Assembly (NCBI RefSeq): GCF_011075055.1
Contig: NC_058137.1
Location: forward strand, 23,297,463-23,361,462
DNA: 64,000 nucleotides
Direction: 5' to 3'
DNA from: Mangifera indica
Taxonomy: Eukaryota; Streptophyta; Magnoliopsida; Sapindales; Anacardiaceae
The position numbers were made by a program, and so were the translations under genes. Position 1 is the stretch's first letter, and every line of letters starts with the position of its first letter. Under the pieces are notes generated by a model, which was given only the letters and a program-made list of their open reading frames with translations, was not told the origin of the DNA and ran no database searches. Shown here piece by piece: positions 37,470 through 48,912 of this stretch.

Positions 37470-38530
37470 CATCATTATTTATAAAATAAGCTATTTTCCA
37501 TAAAGCATGTTGCATGTTGAATGAGCCCTATTTTAGAACATATGATTTTTAATATATCTACATAATAAAACTATTATATTTTTTCATCTTAAATATGATT
37601 TTTTTTTTTTACAATTAATTAACTTGTATTAATCCTGTGGTTACAGTGGTAAATCCCCCACAATTAGGATGCCTTGTATAAGTACAATCCTCAACCTCAA
37701 GAGTACCCAAAATGTGAAAAACATAAAAAAGAGTTATTGACAAATGGTCAAAAAGCTGTTTACAACTTTAATTAGTTGCTCAAAAACATGGAAAGTACTC
37801 TTTTTTCTAGGTTAATTGCTTTATTTGAATTGTCAACATGAAACATGGGGGGAAGATATGCCGGAATATTCTTACATTTTGTGAGCTTCACACTTCTCTT
37901 TTTATTGAGAATATCTACTACATCTTCCCTTAAACATGGACAATTGCCTACTCAGTCTTAAACACCAGCAAAACTAATCAAATATTGAATATTCTTAGTA
38001 TCCATGTATGCCATTAAACTAGCTCTTTCTTTAAGATTCAGTAAAGAATTAAACAGAAACCCTATATATGAAATTTGTATCCTAAATTTTACACTAAGAT
38101 TGATTATCTTATTTTATTGTCCATACAAACACAACAGAAATAATCAATGACTTTCACAATTAGCATCTAAATATTGCGAAACAAACTTGAAGAAATATAA
38201 AATTAATCGCTGTTAACTGATGAGAAACAGGTTTATGTGCATAATCCATGAGGGCCTGACTTGTCAAACGAACTTATGTATTTGGCAATTATTAATATGC
38301 ATGGACTTTTGAGATGCCTGGAGATCATTGTCTATCGTGCCACTGCCTCATTATTTACACATATATGAAAATGTGTTACAGCTAAAAAATTAATCCAACG
38401 GTGGAGATACAGCTTAAAATGATGCAAAAATAAGAACCCTAGATATAAAGATTAATTGGTGAAGTTTGGAAGCAAATATCTCTCAGCAGCTGCCAGTCAA
38501 AAGCATGAAAGACGCAATTATTGTTGCTTT
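37470..38530. other. Intergenic, NHL gene upstream region
   Basis: AT-rich sequence with no gene seen. The last about 150 bp before 38620 probably contain the NHL promoter and leader. Confidence 0.5.
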
Positions 38531-38619
38531 CTGCTTCCCTTTATTAATCCCATCTCTCGTTCATGTTCCTTGAGCAATTGGTAAAGCTTCCAGTTTTTCT
38601 CTCTTTCTCTCCTCTGCAA

Positions 38620-39255
38620 ATGTCTCGAGTTTTCTCGAAATCTCCTAAACACTGTGCCGATAAGCAAGGATTCTCCATTAAAAAGCACCACAAGAAGTTT
38701 TTCTGCATCTTCTCTTCAATCTTCACTTCAATTCTTTCGCTTATTCTCCTTCTTTGGCTTATCCTGCACCCTTCAAAACCTGAGTTTACCCTCAAGGAAG
38801 CCGATATTTATCAGCTCAACCTCTCGGGCTCTCACCTTCTCAACTCCTCAATGCAATTTACATTCTTATCCAGAAACCCTAATGAAAAAGTTGGCATTTA
38901 CTACGACCAGATACAAATTTACGCGGCGTACAAAGGTCAACAGATCACTGTTGATACGTCTCTTCCTCCTTTCTATCAAGGCCACCAAGATAGCAATCTG
39001 TTAACAGCATCTTTGGTTGGAACGGGGCTGCCGGTGGCACCTTCGTTTGGCTATGAAGTGGGAAGAGATCAAACAGCAGGAAAATTTGTTCTTAATGTAA
39101 AGATGAATGGGAAGTTAAGGTGGAAGGTTGGCACATGGGTTTCTGGCCATTACAGGTTTAATGTCAATTGTGTTGCGGTTTTGCCTTTTGGACCAACTCT
39201 CCCAACGCCTCCTCTAACTTCAAATCAAGGCTCTCTCTGTTCTACCAGCGTTTAA
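38620..39255 (+). CDS. NHL: NDR1/HIN1-like (NHL) membrane protein, LEA_2 domain
   Basis: Intronless, 211 residues from the ATG in TGCAAATGTCTC. An in-frame ATG at 38563 lies upstream, but its extra residues look like translated leader and family members start as MS.. followed by a basic stretch. A basic N-terminus (KKHHKK, 21-26) precedes one membrane span at about 27-49 (FFCIFSSIFTSILSLILLLW and on). Then come HPSKPEF, the LEA_2 core with the family NPN motif in SRNPNEKVGIYYD (86-88), PPFYQGHQD, and GKLRWKVGTWVSGHYRFNV. This is a type II plasma-membrane protein class linked to pathogen and abiotic stress responses; NDR1 and NHL10/YLS9 are the known examples. The specific member is not resolved. 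Confidence 0.92.
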   Translation: MSRVFSKSPKHCADKQGFSIKKHHKKFFCIFSSIFTSILSLILLLWLILHPSKPEFTLKEADIYQLNLSGSHLLNSSMQFTFLSRNPNEKVGIYYDQIQIYAAYKGQQITVDTSLPPFYQGHQDSNLLTASLVGTGLPVAPSFGYEVGRDQTAGKFVLNVKMNGKLRWKVGTWVSGHYRFNVNCVAVLPFGPTLPTPPLTSNQGSLCSTSV

Positions 39256-40309
39256 ATTATGATTCACTAACATGCTGCACTAGTGTTCTTTCTTTCATTT
39301 TTGGTGTTCCTTTATTTTCAACAGCTTGTTAATGGTGTTTCCTTGTGAATAATCAATATGATTGAAGGATTATAAATTTTTATTGATTTAGCGCATATAT
39401 ATGGCGTGTTACAGGTGATATAGATGTAGCTAGGGAAGACTTAGCTTCCACTTTACTATTTTGATGCTCTTTTCAGTGTTGTAATATGAAAAGTTGGTTG
39501 AAAGTAATGAAAATGTCATTAATAAAGAAAGCACAATTTTTTGTATCTTTCGTTTTGATTATGAATATGATCTACTTTGTATGTTTTGTGTGAAGAAGGG
39601 AAAAAACATACATAGTTTCTTTTCTTTTCTTTTCTTTTTCAAGTGGGTGTTTTTGTGAGTGGAAGGATGAGGAGGGATTGCTTTGCTGAATTAATGAGCA
39701 AGAAGACTGATAGATGAGATTCTATCGACAAGGTGGAAAGTAAAGGCGGGAAATCAGCTGCTTTCTTAGCAAAGGAATCATCAGAATTTCCATGTAAATC
39801 TTCCACCTTCAATAATACATTAGTGGAGCCTTTATGCTCACCTTTTATAGTAATTAAATTGCTATTCAACTCTAAGAGTAGTTTAAGTAACAAAAATAAG
39901 GATTTTATGTATGAAAGAACACAAGTTCAAATCTCTTCTATCGATATTTTAAAATTAAACTCTTGATTTACTAAACTCAACATTGTGGATACCAATTTTG
40001 AGTAAAATATAGTTTGATTGTTAAAAAAAAAAATTGTCTAATCCTTATCTATCACTAAATTTTATTCATTCAACCTTCTATGTTAACTTTTTCTTTTCGC
40101 CTCATCTTTTCTTTTGTTGGATGGTGAAACCTTACGACCCAAGACATTTAATGGATATACTGAACCATACCTTAATTTCAGAAAATTCATCCTATCATGT
40201 CCATGAGAGAATTAGATTTCATGAATCTATTTGGTTAACCTTTTCTTTGCAGAATATGCATGATGCTATAATAAGAAACTATTGGTTTAATTTAAAAAAG
40301 AAGTTCTTA
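39256..40309. other. NHL 3' flank and intergenic DNA
   Basis: AATAAT-type polyadenylation context lies within about 110 bp of the NHL stop. Nothing else is recognisable. The open frame at 40034-40360 overlaps the start of a MITE and has no family resemblance. Confidence 0.5.
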
Positions 40310-40319
40310 AAATTTCTTT

Positions 40320-41371
40320 GGCCAAATGACTGTCCCACCCAAGGTTCGGTGAAACTATAATTTTTGCAATTTAAGTTTAAAAATTCTAATTTTCCACATG
40401 CCATCTACTTTTGTTGATGAATTCTGTTAAGTATAAATTACTATTTTATCCTTGGTTAATATAACGATGGAAATGTTTTCACCATTTCATGCAAATTTCA
40501 ATTCTCAATGTATATAATTTTATTAAAATTATAAAAATATCCCTATAAAATAAATATTTAATTGATCAATTTATTCTCAAATAATATTTAATTTATTAAT
40601 TTATCCTCCAATAATTATAATTATATTTAATTATTTTTATCTGAAAATTCTTTTTCCTTTTTAATTCTATTTTCGTTTGTAATCTTAAGATTTAATTTTC
40701 ATCCCAACTATTGATTAACCTCTTTTTACTCTTTTCATCTATATCAGCGATACTATTGTTGACTATCCTCTTTTTTCTCTTATTATCTTTATCAGCAACA
40801 CCACTATTGACTATCTTTTTCTTCATATAATCTTCACCACTAACCATCTTTCTCCTCCCATCATCTTCATCATCACTCTTTTAATTTTTAATTTCCTTGA
40901 AAAATGTTCTAATAACCTTAGATTTAAATTTACTTGAATTGAAAAAAGAAAATAGTAGGAGAAGAAAAATGAACAGTTTGACATTTATTTAAAAGAAATT
41001 AATGGAATAAAGAAGAGTAAAATATAGATTGAAATTAAAAAAAAAAAAAAAAACCATTGATGCCTTGTTAAAGAGGGAAGAGACATAATGGGAAAATGAG
41101 TGTCAGAAAGAAAATGAAAAGAGATATTACCATTTATTGAAAAAATATGGGTTGAAGAAGAAAAGGACGAGGAGACAATAATGAGAAAATAAGCGAAAGA
41201 AGAGAAAGTGAAAGATTGACCTTAATTGAAAAGAAATGCATGAGAAAACAAAAGAAGCAATAATGGAAAAATAAGAAAATAAGGATAATTATGTAAATAT
41301 TGTGAATATGAGAAAATTATACATTTTAAATATTTTTTTTCAAACATTGGGTGGGACATGGACATTTGGCC
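40320..41371. mobile_element. GGCC-TIR MULE-type MITE, copy 2 (1052 bp) with 10-bp target duplication
   Basis: Left tip GGCCAAATGACTGTCCCACC, right tip GGGTGGGACATGGACATTTG then GCC. A perfect AAATTTCTTT flanks both sides (40310-40319 and 41372-41381). The body is AT-rich with roughly mirrored arms (GAAGAAAAATG.. against CTTTTTCTTC..). No coding capacity. Confidence 0.85.
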
Positions 41372-41770
41372 AAATTTCTTTTGATATGCAATGAATCATT
41401 CAAAACATTTCTCTTCTTTATATAAATAATAATACTATATGTACGAACTTATACATAAACTTATGCACAAACAGAAGATTTATCTAATTTTGTCTGATAA
41501 ATAAATATGAAATACAATAACTAAATTTACAACCAATAATAATATTACACCTACACATAAAGAAATTAAATAAAAGGAAGAAATGTATTGGTTGGGAAAC
41601 ATAGTGCCTTAGCTTTCAAAGTGAACTAACTTATAAAACGCTTTATAAAGATAATGCTATATACATTGCCCCACAAGATGAATGTAGTCAAATTTCTCAT
41701 TTCTGTTCAATATTTGAAAGAGTCACGCAAATGGGTACTTAAAAATTGGACAACTTTTAAATATTAAAAA

Positions 41771-42130
41771 GGCCAAATGACTATTTCCCAAATTCCCACT
41801 CAAGGTTTAGTGTAAACTTAATTTTTTACCTGTTAATTATTGAAATCTAAATATTTATCCATCTGTTAAATTTTATTATTACTGTTAAGGATAAAATTGT
41901 TATTTAATAAAAATATTTGAAAAAATTATAAACTGATCACATTTTTCCCCTTTCCCCAGGTTTAAAAACTAACAATTTCTCTCTCATCTAAAGTTTAAAA
42001 AATAACTATTTTCTCTCTAAAATTTGTATTTTCTCTCTTGTCGTTTATTTGAGGACTAGAGCTAATCAACCTCTCCTCTCCTATTTCTCATATGAAGATG
42101 AATCTTCAGCCGACAGTAGGTCATTTGGCC
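41771..42130. mobile_element. GGCC-TIR MULE-type MITE, copy 3 (360 bp) with 9-bp target duplication
   Basis: GGCCAAATGACTATTTCCCA at left, GTAGGTCATTTGGCC at right. A perfect TATTAAAAA flanks both sides (41762-41770 and 42131-42139). This is the cleanest and shortest copy, and the one that best defines the family. Confidence 0.88.
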
Positions 42131-42638
42131 TATTAAAAAGGCTTAATCTTAATTCCCTCCTCCAACCTTTTTTTTGTTCCAATGACATTTATCCACCCTA
42201 AAACATTGAAAATGATATTTTCTTAACTTTCATCAGATTTTGTTAGTAAAGTTAGCTTAATTTTGGGATGCACTAAACAGACAAAAAAAAAATCTTTATT
42301 ACTCTCGAATGTTCACTAAAACAAAATATTACTTTTGAATGTTTATATTAATTTTGGGTTAATAATTATAAAACAAAAAAATTAAAAATTAAAACTGTCA
42401 CCAACGGCGCTTATAATCGCATTGAAATGTCGCCATTCCAGTAGGAATTGTACCATTTCAATGTACTTTTGGTTGAATCGTACAATTTTGACGTGACTCA
42501 AATCTTTATTTAACAGTAATAATTGCGATAATGTCTTTAACTCTGTATTTAATCTATGTTTTGCAAAATTTGTTTAACCAAAATCAGACAGCTTTTAGCT
42601 GTTTCCCTAGCTATGATTCAGGTAATACGAAATGGTAG

Positions 42639-43302
42639 GGATGAACAAATTACCCATTCAGAATCGAAACTGACCATCAATTCTAATTCCTATTCAAAAT
42701 TGAAAAAACAGAGTTGGTTCCCATAGGCCAATGTAATATAGAGGAACTGGCACATTTCAGGTTCGATATCGGTTTTCTTTTGTAGAAAATCAGAACTAAT
42801 TCGAAACCAATCCATATGTTCAAATAGTGTATTGGGTCAAGTACCTGACCCGTTTTTTATTTTTATTTTGTTATATCCACACATCAACTCAACCCTCATG
42901 TCATTTCGCCTCGCCCAAATGACATCCTATTTCTCAGTTACTCTCGTTTCCTGCAAATCATTTGTTTCCCCTTAAATCAGTTGACCTTCATTGGAAATCT
43001 TCTATTAAATTTGATAATTCCCCAATTCTTCCTCGATTCTCCTTCAATGTTTAATGTTCACATGTGCGTATGTCATTACTTAGAGTTTAGCTGGAATTTA
43101 GGCTTTGTTATATATTAGGGTTTGAATTTGATTAGCTGATTATAATATCTTCAATGATGTCGACTTTGTTTTCTTATTCCCCTAACCAGTTTCTGTGTTT
43201 CCCCTTCTCTTCACTCTCTATAGGCATTCTGATTTCTAATACTAGGAACCGGCTGATTCCGGCTCCGATTCTTTAATTTATACACAGACCTGGTCATACC
43301 TA
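42639..43302. mobile_element. Possible hAT-type non-autonomous element
   Basis: Left tip TAGGGATGAACAAATTAC and inverted right tip CAGACCTGGTCATACCTA share the TAGGGATG/CATACCTA pattern of plant hAT MITEs. Inner pairs ATCGGTTTTC and GAACCGGCTGATTCCGG have the GGTTC-rich flavour of such elements. No clear 8-bp duplication was seen. Confidence 0.35.
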
Positions 43303-44499
43303 CTCAATGGCACCTGGTCAATCATTAAGGAACTGAAGAATGTTGTCTTCTATCAATATGGAGAATTTACAAGCCACATTACGAATTTGCTGTTACAATA
43401 TTTTTCTCCAGTAACTCTATCAGCCACAGAAAACTATGCATACTCATCCCTATTACATTCCACGCCACAAACAAATTAGTTGCAAACATTTGTTCCATCA
43501 GAGATAAATTTGGCTCACCAAGCTTTAGCACATTATTTTCATCAAAGGAAATATCAAGTGATCATGGGTTCTTAAGAAGAGTTATTTTAAAGAGCTCCCT
43601 ATACAACTTAGGGTGTTAAAAAGATAATAATGTTAAGAGAAAATGTCAAGTTGGGATAACAACTATATCTACTAAATCTAAACCCAGTAAAAAATACATC
43701 ATGGAGACACCATTTCAGAGAAAATAGGAAGGTAACTAGTCAGTCAAGAGAGGGTCATTTGAAAACAATGTGATAATAATGATCATAGTTATAACATGGT
43801 TGGAAGATGATCAAACCAATATTTCATAACCAGAAAAAAAGATGACAGAGTAAAAATCCAAAATGCTAGATGAGGATTCCCGGACTTGCAATTGTAAGCT
43901 GACAAGATTTCTAAGTTTAACATGGACTCACCGAACAGTTGCATCCTAATCTACTACTTTAAGAATTCCATTACAGACCACAACACAATGGAAACTAAAA
44001 TTGATGTAAAGGGGGTGGTGCATAAATGATCAGAAAATCCAATGAGACCAAATTAAGCTATAAACATTTGGTCACTCAAAAAAATCATAATTACTATCTA
44101 TAACAGAAAATCCATCCAGTAAATGTCCTCTTTGAAACTGCATCATTACTTCTTAAGACTTGAATATAACTGTCACAGACAATAAGATACAAGGATATCT
44201 TACCCTTTTTTTCTAAGTAACAAACTACAATATATAAAATCTAAACTAGTTTCAGTTAGGTGTAAGGCTGGCTAATATGATCCTAACATCACAACTTGCC
44301 AAGCTAGAACCCAAATATGGAAACACAAAACTTCAAACTTAAAAATTGCACCATTAATATACCCAAAATCCTCCCATATTACCCAAACAAAACTCATCGT
44401 TCAGTGAAATTTTCAGATAATATATTTACAAATACAAATCTTCAAAGGATACATATCACTGTATCCTTCCACTAAGAATATGAAAACTGTTAAGTAGCC

Positions 44500-44984
44500 C
44501 ATAGCTTCATAATTTAGATTACTTCAACAACAAACATCAAACTAAATAAATAATTTTCCTGAAAATTGTCTTTGTTTTACCCCTTGGTACTCACTTGAAG
44601 AATCAATAATTGCTTATATAACCAAAAAATTTTCACTATCTATAATTAATAATTGCACATTAAATAATTATATATAATTTACTCAAGAAGCAACAAAATC
44701 ATAACCGATAGCTTCATAATTGAATCACTGGACTGAAAATCTCTTTTACAATAAACATCAAACTGATGGTGAAAATTATCTTAATTTTACCCGCTTCATA
44801 ATGGAATTACTCAGACTGATAAGCTCTTTTACAATAAACATGACAATGATCAATAAAATTGTCTTTATTTTACACTCCTATCTCACCAGAAGAATCGTAC
44901 TTGCATATTTAAACAAAATCTTCTCACTAGTATAATGTAAAAAATCTTTATAATTTACTAAGAAGCAATAAAATCAGAACTAAC
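44500..44984. repeat. Degenerate tandem duplication that includes the end of the Nudix-like gene
   Basis: AATTTACTCAAGAAGCAACA at 44677 repeats AATTTACTAAGAAGCAATA at 44953, which contains the gene's stop codon. CTCTTTTACAATAAACAT at 44741 and 44823, and CTTCATAAT at about 44507, 44711 and 44789, are further repeats. The spacing of the first pair is about 275 bp, so the gene end plus 3' UTR has been copied downstream. Confidence 0.7.
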
Positions 44985-45758
44985 CCATTTCCAATAATGC
45001 CTCTTCACACACAATGCCTCGGCCGCCGCAGAAGAATCGGCATACTCCTCCGCCTCTTCAGTACAAAATTCTTCATTATCTGGCAATCCCTCCACCAAGG
45101 CATCCACAGAATGAACAACGTAAAGAGCCGGCAAACCCGGATACGAATTGGAACTCCGCTCCTCCACCTTCTTATTATACGACCCAGGAACGATCCTCAC
45201 ATTGTTCCCATCAATACCCAACTCTTCTTTCACCGCACGAATCACGGCCTCTTCGTAGGTTTCATTGGCCTTCATCTTCTCCGCCAAGGGTCGCCACCGA
45301 CTCCTGACACTGCCATCCGACAATTCTTGGTGGGATTCAACCAGAATTCGATTGTTCTTCCCGAGAATCCGTACAGTAACCACGTTAACCGTACGAATTG
45401 GAGGGATGGAATCGGCGAGACACGTCTCTCCCTCGGATAATTCGAGCCAGAGGTTGTGGATATTCTTGGTGCCAGGTTTAACGCCCCAGGAGGTGAAGGA
45501 ATCGGAGGGCAAACGAGGCTTGAGCCAATCGGAGAGAGATTGAGGAGTGGTGAAAGAGTGAAGATTTGATGGGGGTTGAGAGGGGGACATGATGGGTAAA
45601 TTGAGAAAGCGACGAGGGTATTTAGGGAAAGAAAGAAAAGGGAATTTGAAGGGTTTGGGAGCAGTGAAAAGGCATAAAAGAGAGAGAGCTGCGAGGAAGA
45701 AATCGGGAGGAGAGTTGAAATTTGAGAGTGGTTTGTGAAGAGGCTGAGGCGGCGACAT
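44958..45758 (-). CDS. Intronless Nudix-fold-like protein with degenerate Nudix box
   Basis: 266 residues from the ATG at 45758, or 210 from a second ATG at 45590. The first 56 residues are S/P-rich with a hydrophobic patch (FFLAALSLLCLF) and could be a transit peptide, so the start is unsettled. The plant-specific body has LSDWLKPRLPSD, SWGVKPGTKNIHNLWLELSE, then RTVNVVTVRI and ILVESHQELSDG. The stretch at 154-182 (RWRPLAEKMKANETYEEAV, then IRAVKEELGI) aligns with the Nudix box Gx5Ex7REUxEExGU. The Gly is E160, and the first catalytic-loop Glu of REUxEE is A175. E166, R174, E178, E179 and G181 remain. A true hydrolase function is therefore doubtful. The ending DFIAS is partly duplicated downstream. 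I know no named orthologue. Confidence 0.8.
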   Translation of the reverse strand: MSPPQPLHKPLSNFNSPPDFFLAALSLLCLFTAPKPFKFPFLSFPKYPRRFLNLPIMSPSQPPSNLHSFTTPQSLSDWLKPRLPSDSFTSWGVKPGTKNIHNLWLELSEGETCLADSIPPIRTVNVVTVRILGKNNRILVESHQELSDGSVRSRWRPLAEKMKANETYEEAVIRAVKEELGIDGNNVRIVPGSYNKKVEERSSNSYPGLPALYVVHSVDALVEGLPDNEEFCTEEAEEYADSSAAAEALCVKRHYWKWVSSDFIAS

Positions 45759-45771
45759 GTCAATCTGAATG

Positions 45772-46548
45772 TGAATGTGAATGGTTAATGGTTCTGTTAT
45801 TCACAAATTGGCTTTGAATCAAGGAGTCCATACTCCGAAAGAAGGAAGAAGAAGAAAGGTTTTGGAAATAAGAGGTGAAGAATGGATAGGCGTTCGGGAT
45901 CATATAAATTTATTTATTTATTTTTCAGTTTCTGGTTTTGGTCAAAAACGTTGACGCTATTATATTAATAACAAGAAAATTTTGTACACAGTGAGTATAA
46001 ATTTGTGTTAATATCTATTCAAAAAATATTCAAATATAAAAATAATGAAATTTTTTCCCAATCGAATTTATAAAAAAAAAAAGTAAAAATTAATATTTTT
46101 ACAAAGAATATATACTAATTAATATATCTAAAATTCAATGAAAAAGTGAAAATAAATTTAAAATTAAGCAAGAAAATTAAAAAAATTTCAAAAAACTACT
46201 TATTTATTAAAAAATCATTTAAAATAATTTTTATAATTGAGTCTTTTTTTTTCTTATTCTGTAATTTAAAAGTCTCTATAAGTGAAAAGACTGATTTAAC
46301 GTTGGATTAATGAATTTAAAAACAACATTGAAAAGGCTGAGTCCTTGACAGTCTCCATAATCGTGGGATGTAAAAGGTCAGATTTTTTTAAGTAGCAAGG
46401 AGTTGTTGGCATAATTTGATTTAAATTTTAAAGTTAAATTGAATAGTTTAAAAATTATAATTTGATTTATAAAAAAATTTAAAAATTTTTTAATTATTTT
46501 TTTCATTTAGGGTACGGTTTAGAGAATTTTAAATTTATAAATCATATT

Positions 46549-46591
<43 letters not shown>

Positions 46592-47560
46592 ATAAATTTT
46601 TTTAAGAAATAATTATGAATTCAACTTATTTTTTAAATTTATTTTACATATTTATATTATATTTTAAAAAATTATAATTTTATTAATTTTATTAAATAAT
46701 ATATATTTAAAAGTGAATTATTTTAATTTATTTAAACTGTAATTTTATCTAAATCAAATCTTATTTTTTAAATTTAATTTAAAAGACCTCTCAAATTGTA
46801 TCAAACCGGACAATGTAAACACTTCTAGACAAATATGACAGCTTCTGTGGAATTACGATTTGGTCCCTATTTGATGTATTTCAAAAATTATCATTTTTTT
46901 AAACCAAATCGGAGCCCACTATTCACCACTCAAAATCCGGGGCTTTTGTAATGAGATGGATTTGTATTGTACGTTATTGCAAAAAGAAAACTTAGTTACA
47001 AAGCAACACAAACATCAATAGAACTGTAGAAAAGTAAATTTCAGCAAAGAAGTCAGGCCGGCCAAAGCTACCTTCAAGTTCTCACACAAAGTTCTTCAAA
47101 CCAAATAAATTCCCTTATGATAAATAATTAAATTGTTTTGAATTTTTGGGTTACCCAGTTCCTTCTTCTTTTTTATTTTTCTCTTGTTTATTCAAATGGG
47201 GTGTAGAAAACAAAACAATGAGTAACAACCATGTAATCTGACCAACCAAGATTTTTCAGGGATTAAAAACAATCAAGCTGCAGCTGCAAGGCTCTACAGT
47301 CTACAACAATCTACAATCAATTTTCATTTGACAAGCAGTTTACAAATTCCGGAAAGATTTCACATGCCATGTCTATTACCATGCAACCTTAATAAAATAA
47401 ATATTCGGACCTGACAGACAAAAACAACAATCTCCCATATTCTATAAGGCTAACCATGCAACAAAAGAGGAGTTCCTACATCAGAAGTGCAAAGGCGGCC
47501 AACAAAAACACAATGCAACATGAGGTTGGCAAGGGGAAGGGAGAGCAAAGAAAGCCAAGT
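45772..47560. other. Intergenic, very AT-rich
   Basis: Holds the Nudix-like gene promoter (45760-45900) and an AT repeat of about 17 units at 46554-46588. Otherwise low-complexity A/T sequence and, from about 47000, less biased DNA leading to the TTG1 3' end. No gene seen. Confidence 0.5.
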
Positions 47561-47589
47561 TAGTCACACAGTAATGGAGCAGATATTGA

Positions 47590-48912
47590 ATACTTTTAAT
47601 CTCTACATCAAAAGAGTTGAGGCTCTAAAGGTACAAAATCTACACTAAAAGTGAATCAATCAGTAGACATAGTAAACAATAGTTTTTGCAGCACAATGTT
47701 ACAGAACAGACCTAAATAAAATACAAAAATCATCCCACACTGAAGATTTGAGGAAGATTAACATATGACTTTTACTTCTTTCTCCCAAGCCAAACCAGAG
47801 AGTCTGCAAAAAGGAAAACAAAATAAAACTTGTTCAACACAACTGTAGCAAACAAATTTTACAATCAATACATTTAAATTGGCCAAGATAGAAAAATAAC
47901 CAAGCTGGTTTTGCACAAGCCAATAAATTACAGTAACTTAACCATTATTATTATTGTAGGACCTATACACACAGCATATGAAGATCTTAATGCCTGTTCT
48001 GTGTGTTACAGTAGGTAAAATAAAAATGAACTTTTGTAACAAAAATGTAAGCCAAGCTATGTGTTACATGCTATCCTAGAATCGAAGGCTTGATCTCAAC
48101 AAGTCTAGGGTAAAACAGGGGTACTACTTCATCTTGTTGATACGCTGAATCTAAAAAATCAAGAGATGTCATGCATGTTTATTTTATTACAAATTTCAAA
48201 ACAACATTCCTTGATTTTCTTAATTCATTTTAAGAATTAAAACAAAGGGCGTGAAATGGGTTTTTAATTCTTACATTAGATGACATTTGGAGGGTTAACT
48301 AGATGCATATGATCTGTTACATATGATGGCTACGGCTATAATACATCCATGTAAGAGTGAATATAATAAGTTTCATGTCGAGGTACTATTACAACCACAT
48401 ATCATATCAAAACCCTATTATGCACTATAGATGTTCTTCTTGACGGTACTTTGGTTTGACACAAATTACAAACTCTACAAGCCAAGGAAGAAAGATAACA
48501 AACAATTGCAAGAAGCAAGAACAAGAAGGAACTTCTCAACTCCTTCAATTTCTTCCATCAAATACATCATTCTGACTTCTAGGAAACCAGTACAGGCCAT
48601 GATTCCATAGTTTCATGCCAAGCCATGATATTGGCATGTTCAAGATGATGCTGATAACATAAAGTTTGGTTAGTTTTACCAATAAATCAGAGTCAATTAA
48701 CAGTACAGTTCCAATAATTTTAAGTATAATAAATCAAGTTCATTCTTTTATTTTGGAAAACTAAAGCAAAGGTGTTAAAACGATGCTGTATACAATTCAA
48801 TTCTTCAATGATACGCTTAAAAGCACATCATTTCACTAAGTAAATCCTACTTACTACCACGAAATTTAAATCTCAACCACTTAGCATACATTGAAAATAA
48901 AAAATCTTCACC
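47590..48912 (-). other. Probable TTG1 3' UTR with an intron
   Basis: Immediately after the TTG1 stop the - strand reads TGAG then GTGAAG, a plausible donor at 48911. A TTTTTGCAG acceptor at 47804 is followed by non-coding sequence without A/T bias, extending to about 47590. This would give an 1108-bp intron in the 3' UTR. Inferred from splice-like sequence only. Confidence 0.4.

Noticed and set aside
38563..38619. Upstream in-frame ATG of the NHL gene
   Set aside because: The extra 19 residues are not family-like and come from CT-rich leader; the ATG at 38620 fits better.
44997..45763. Several frames on both strands overlapping the Nudix-like gene
   Set aside because: Shadows of the real frame, with Pro/Ser-rich nonsense composition.
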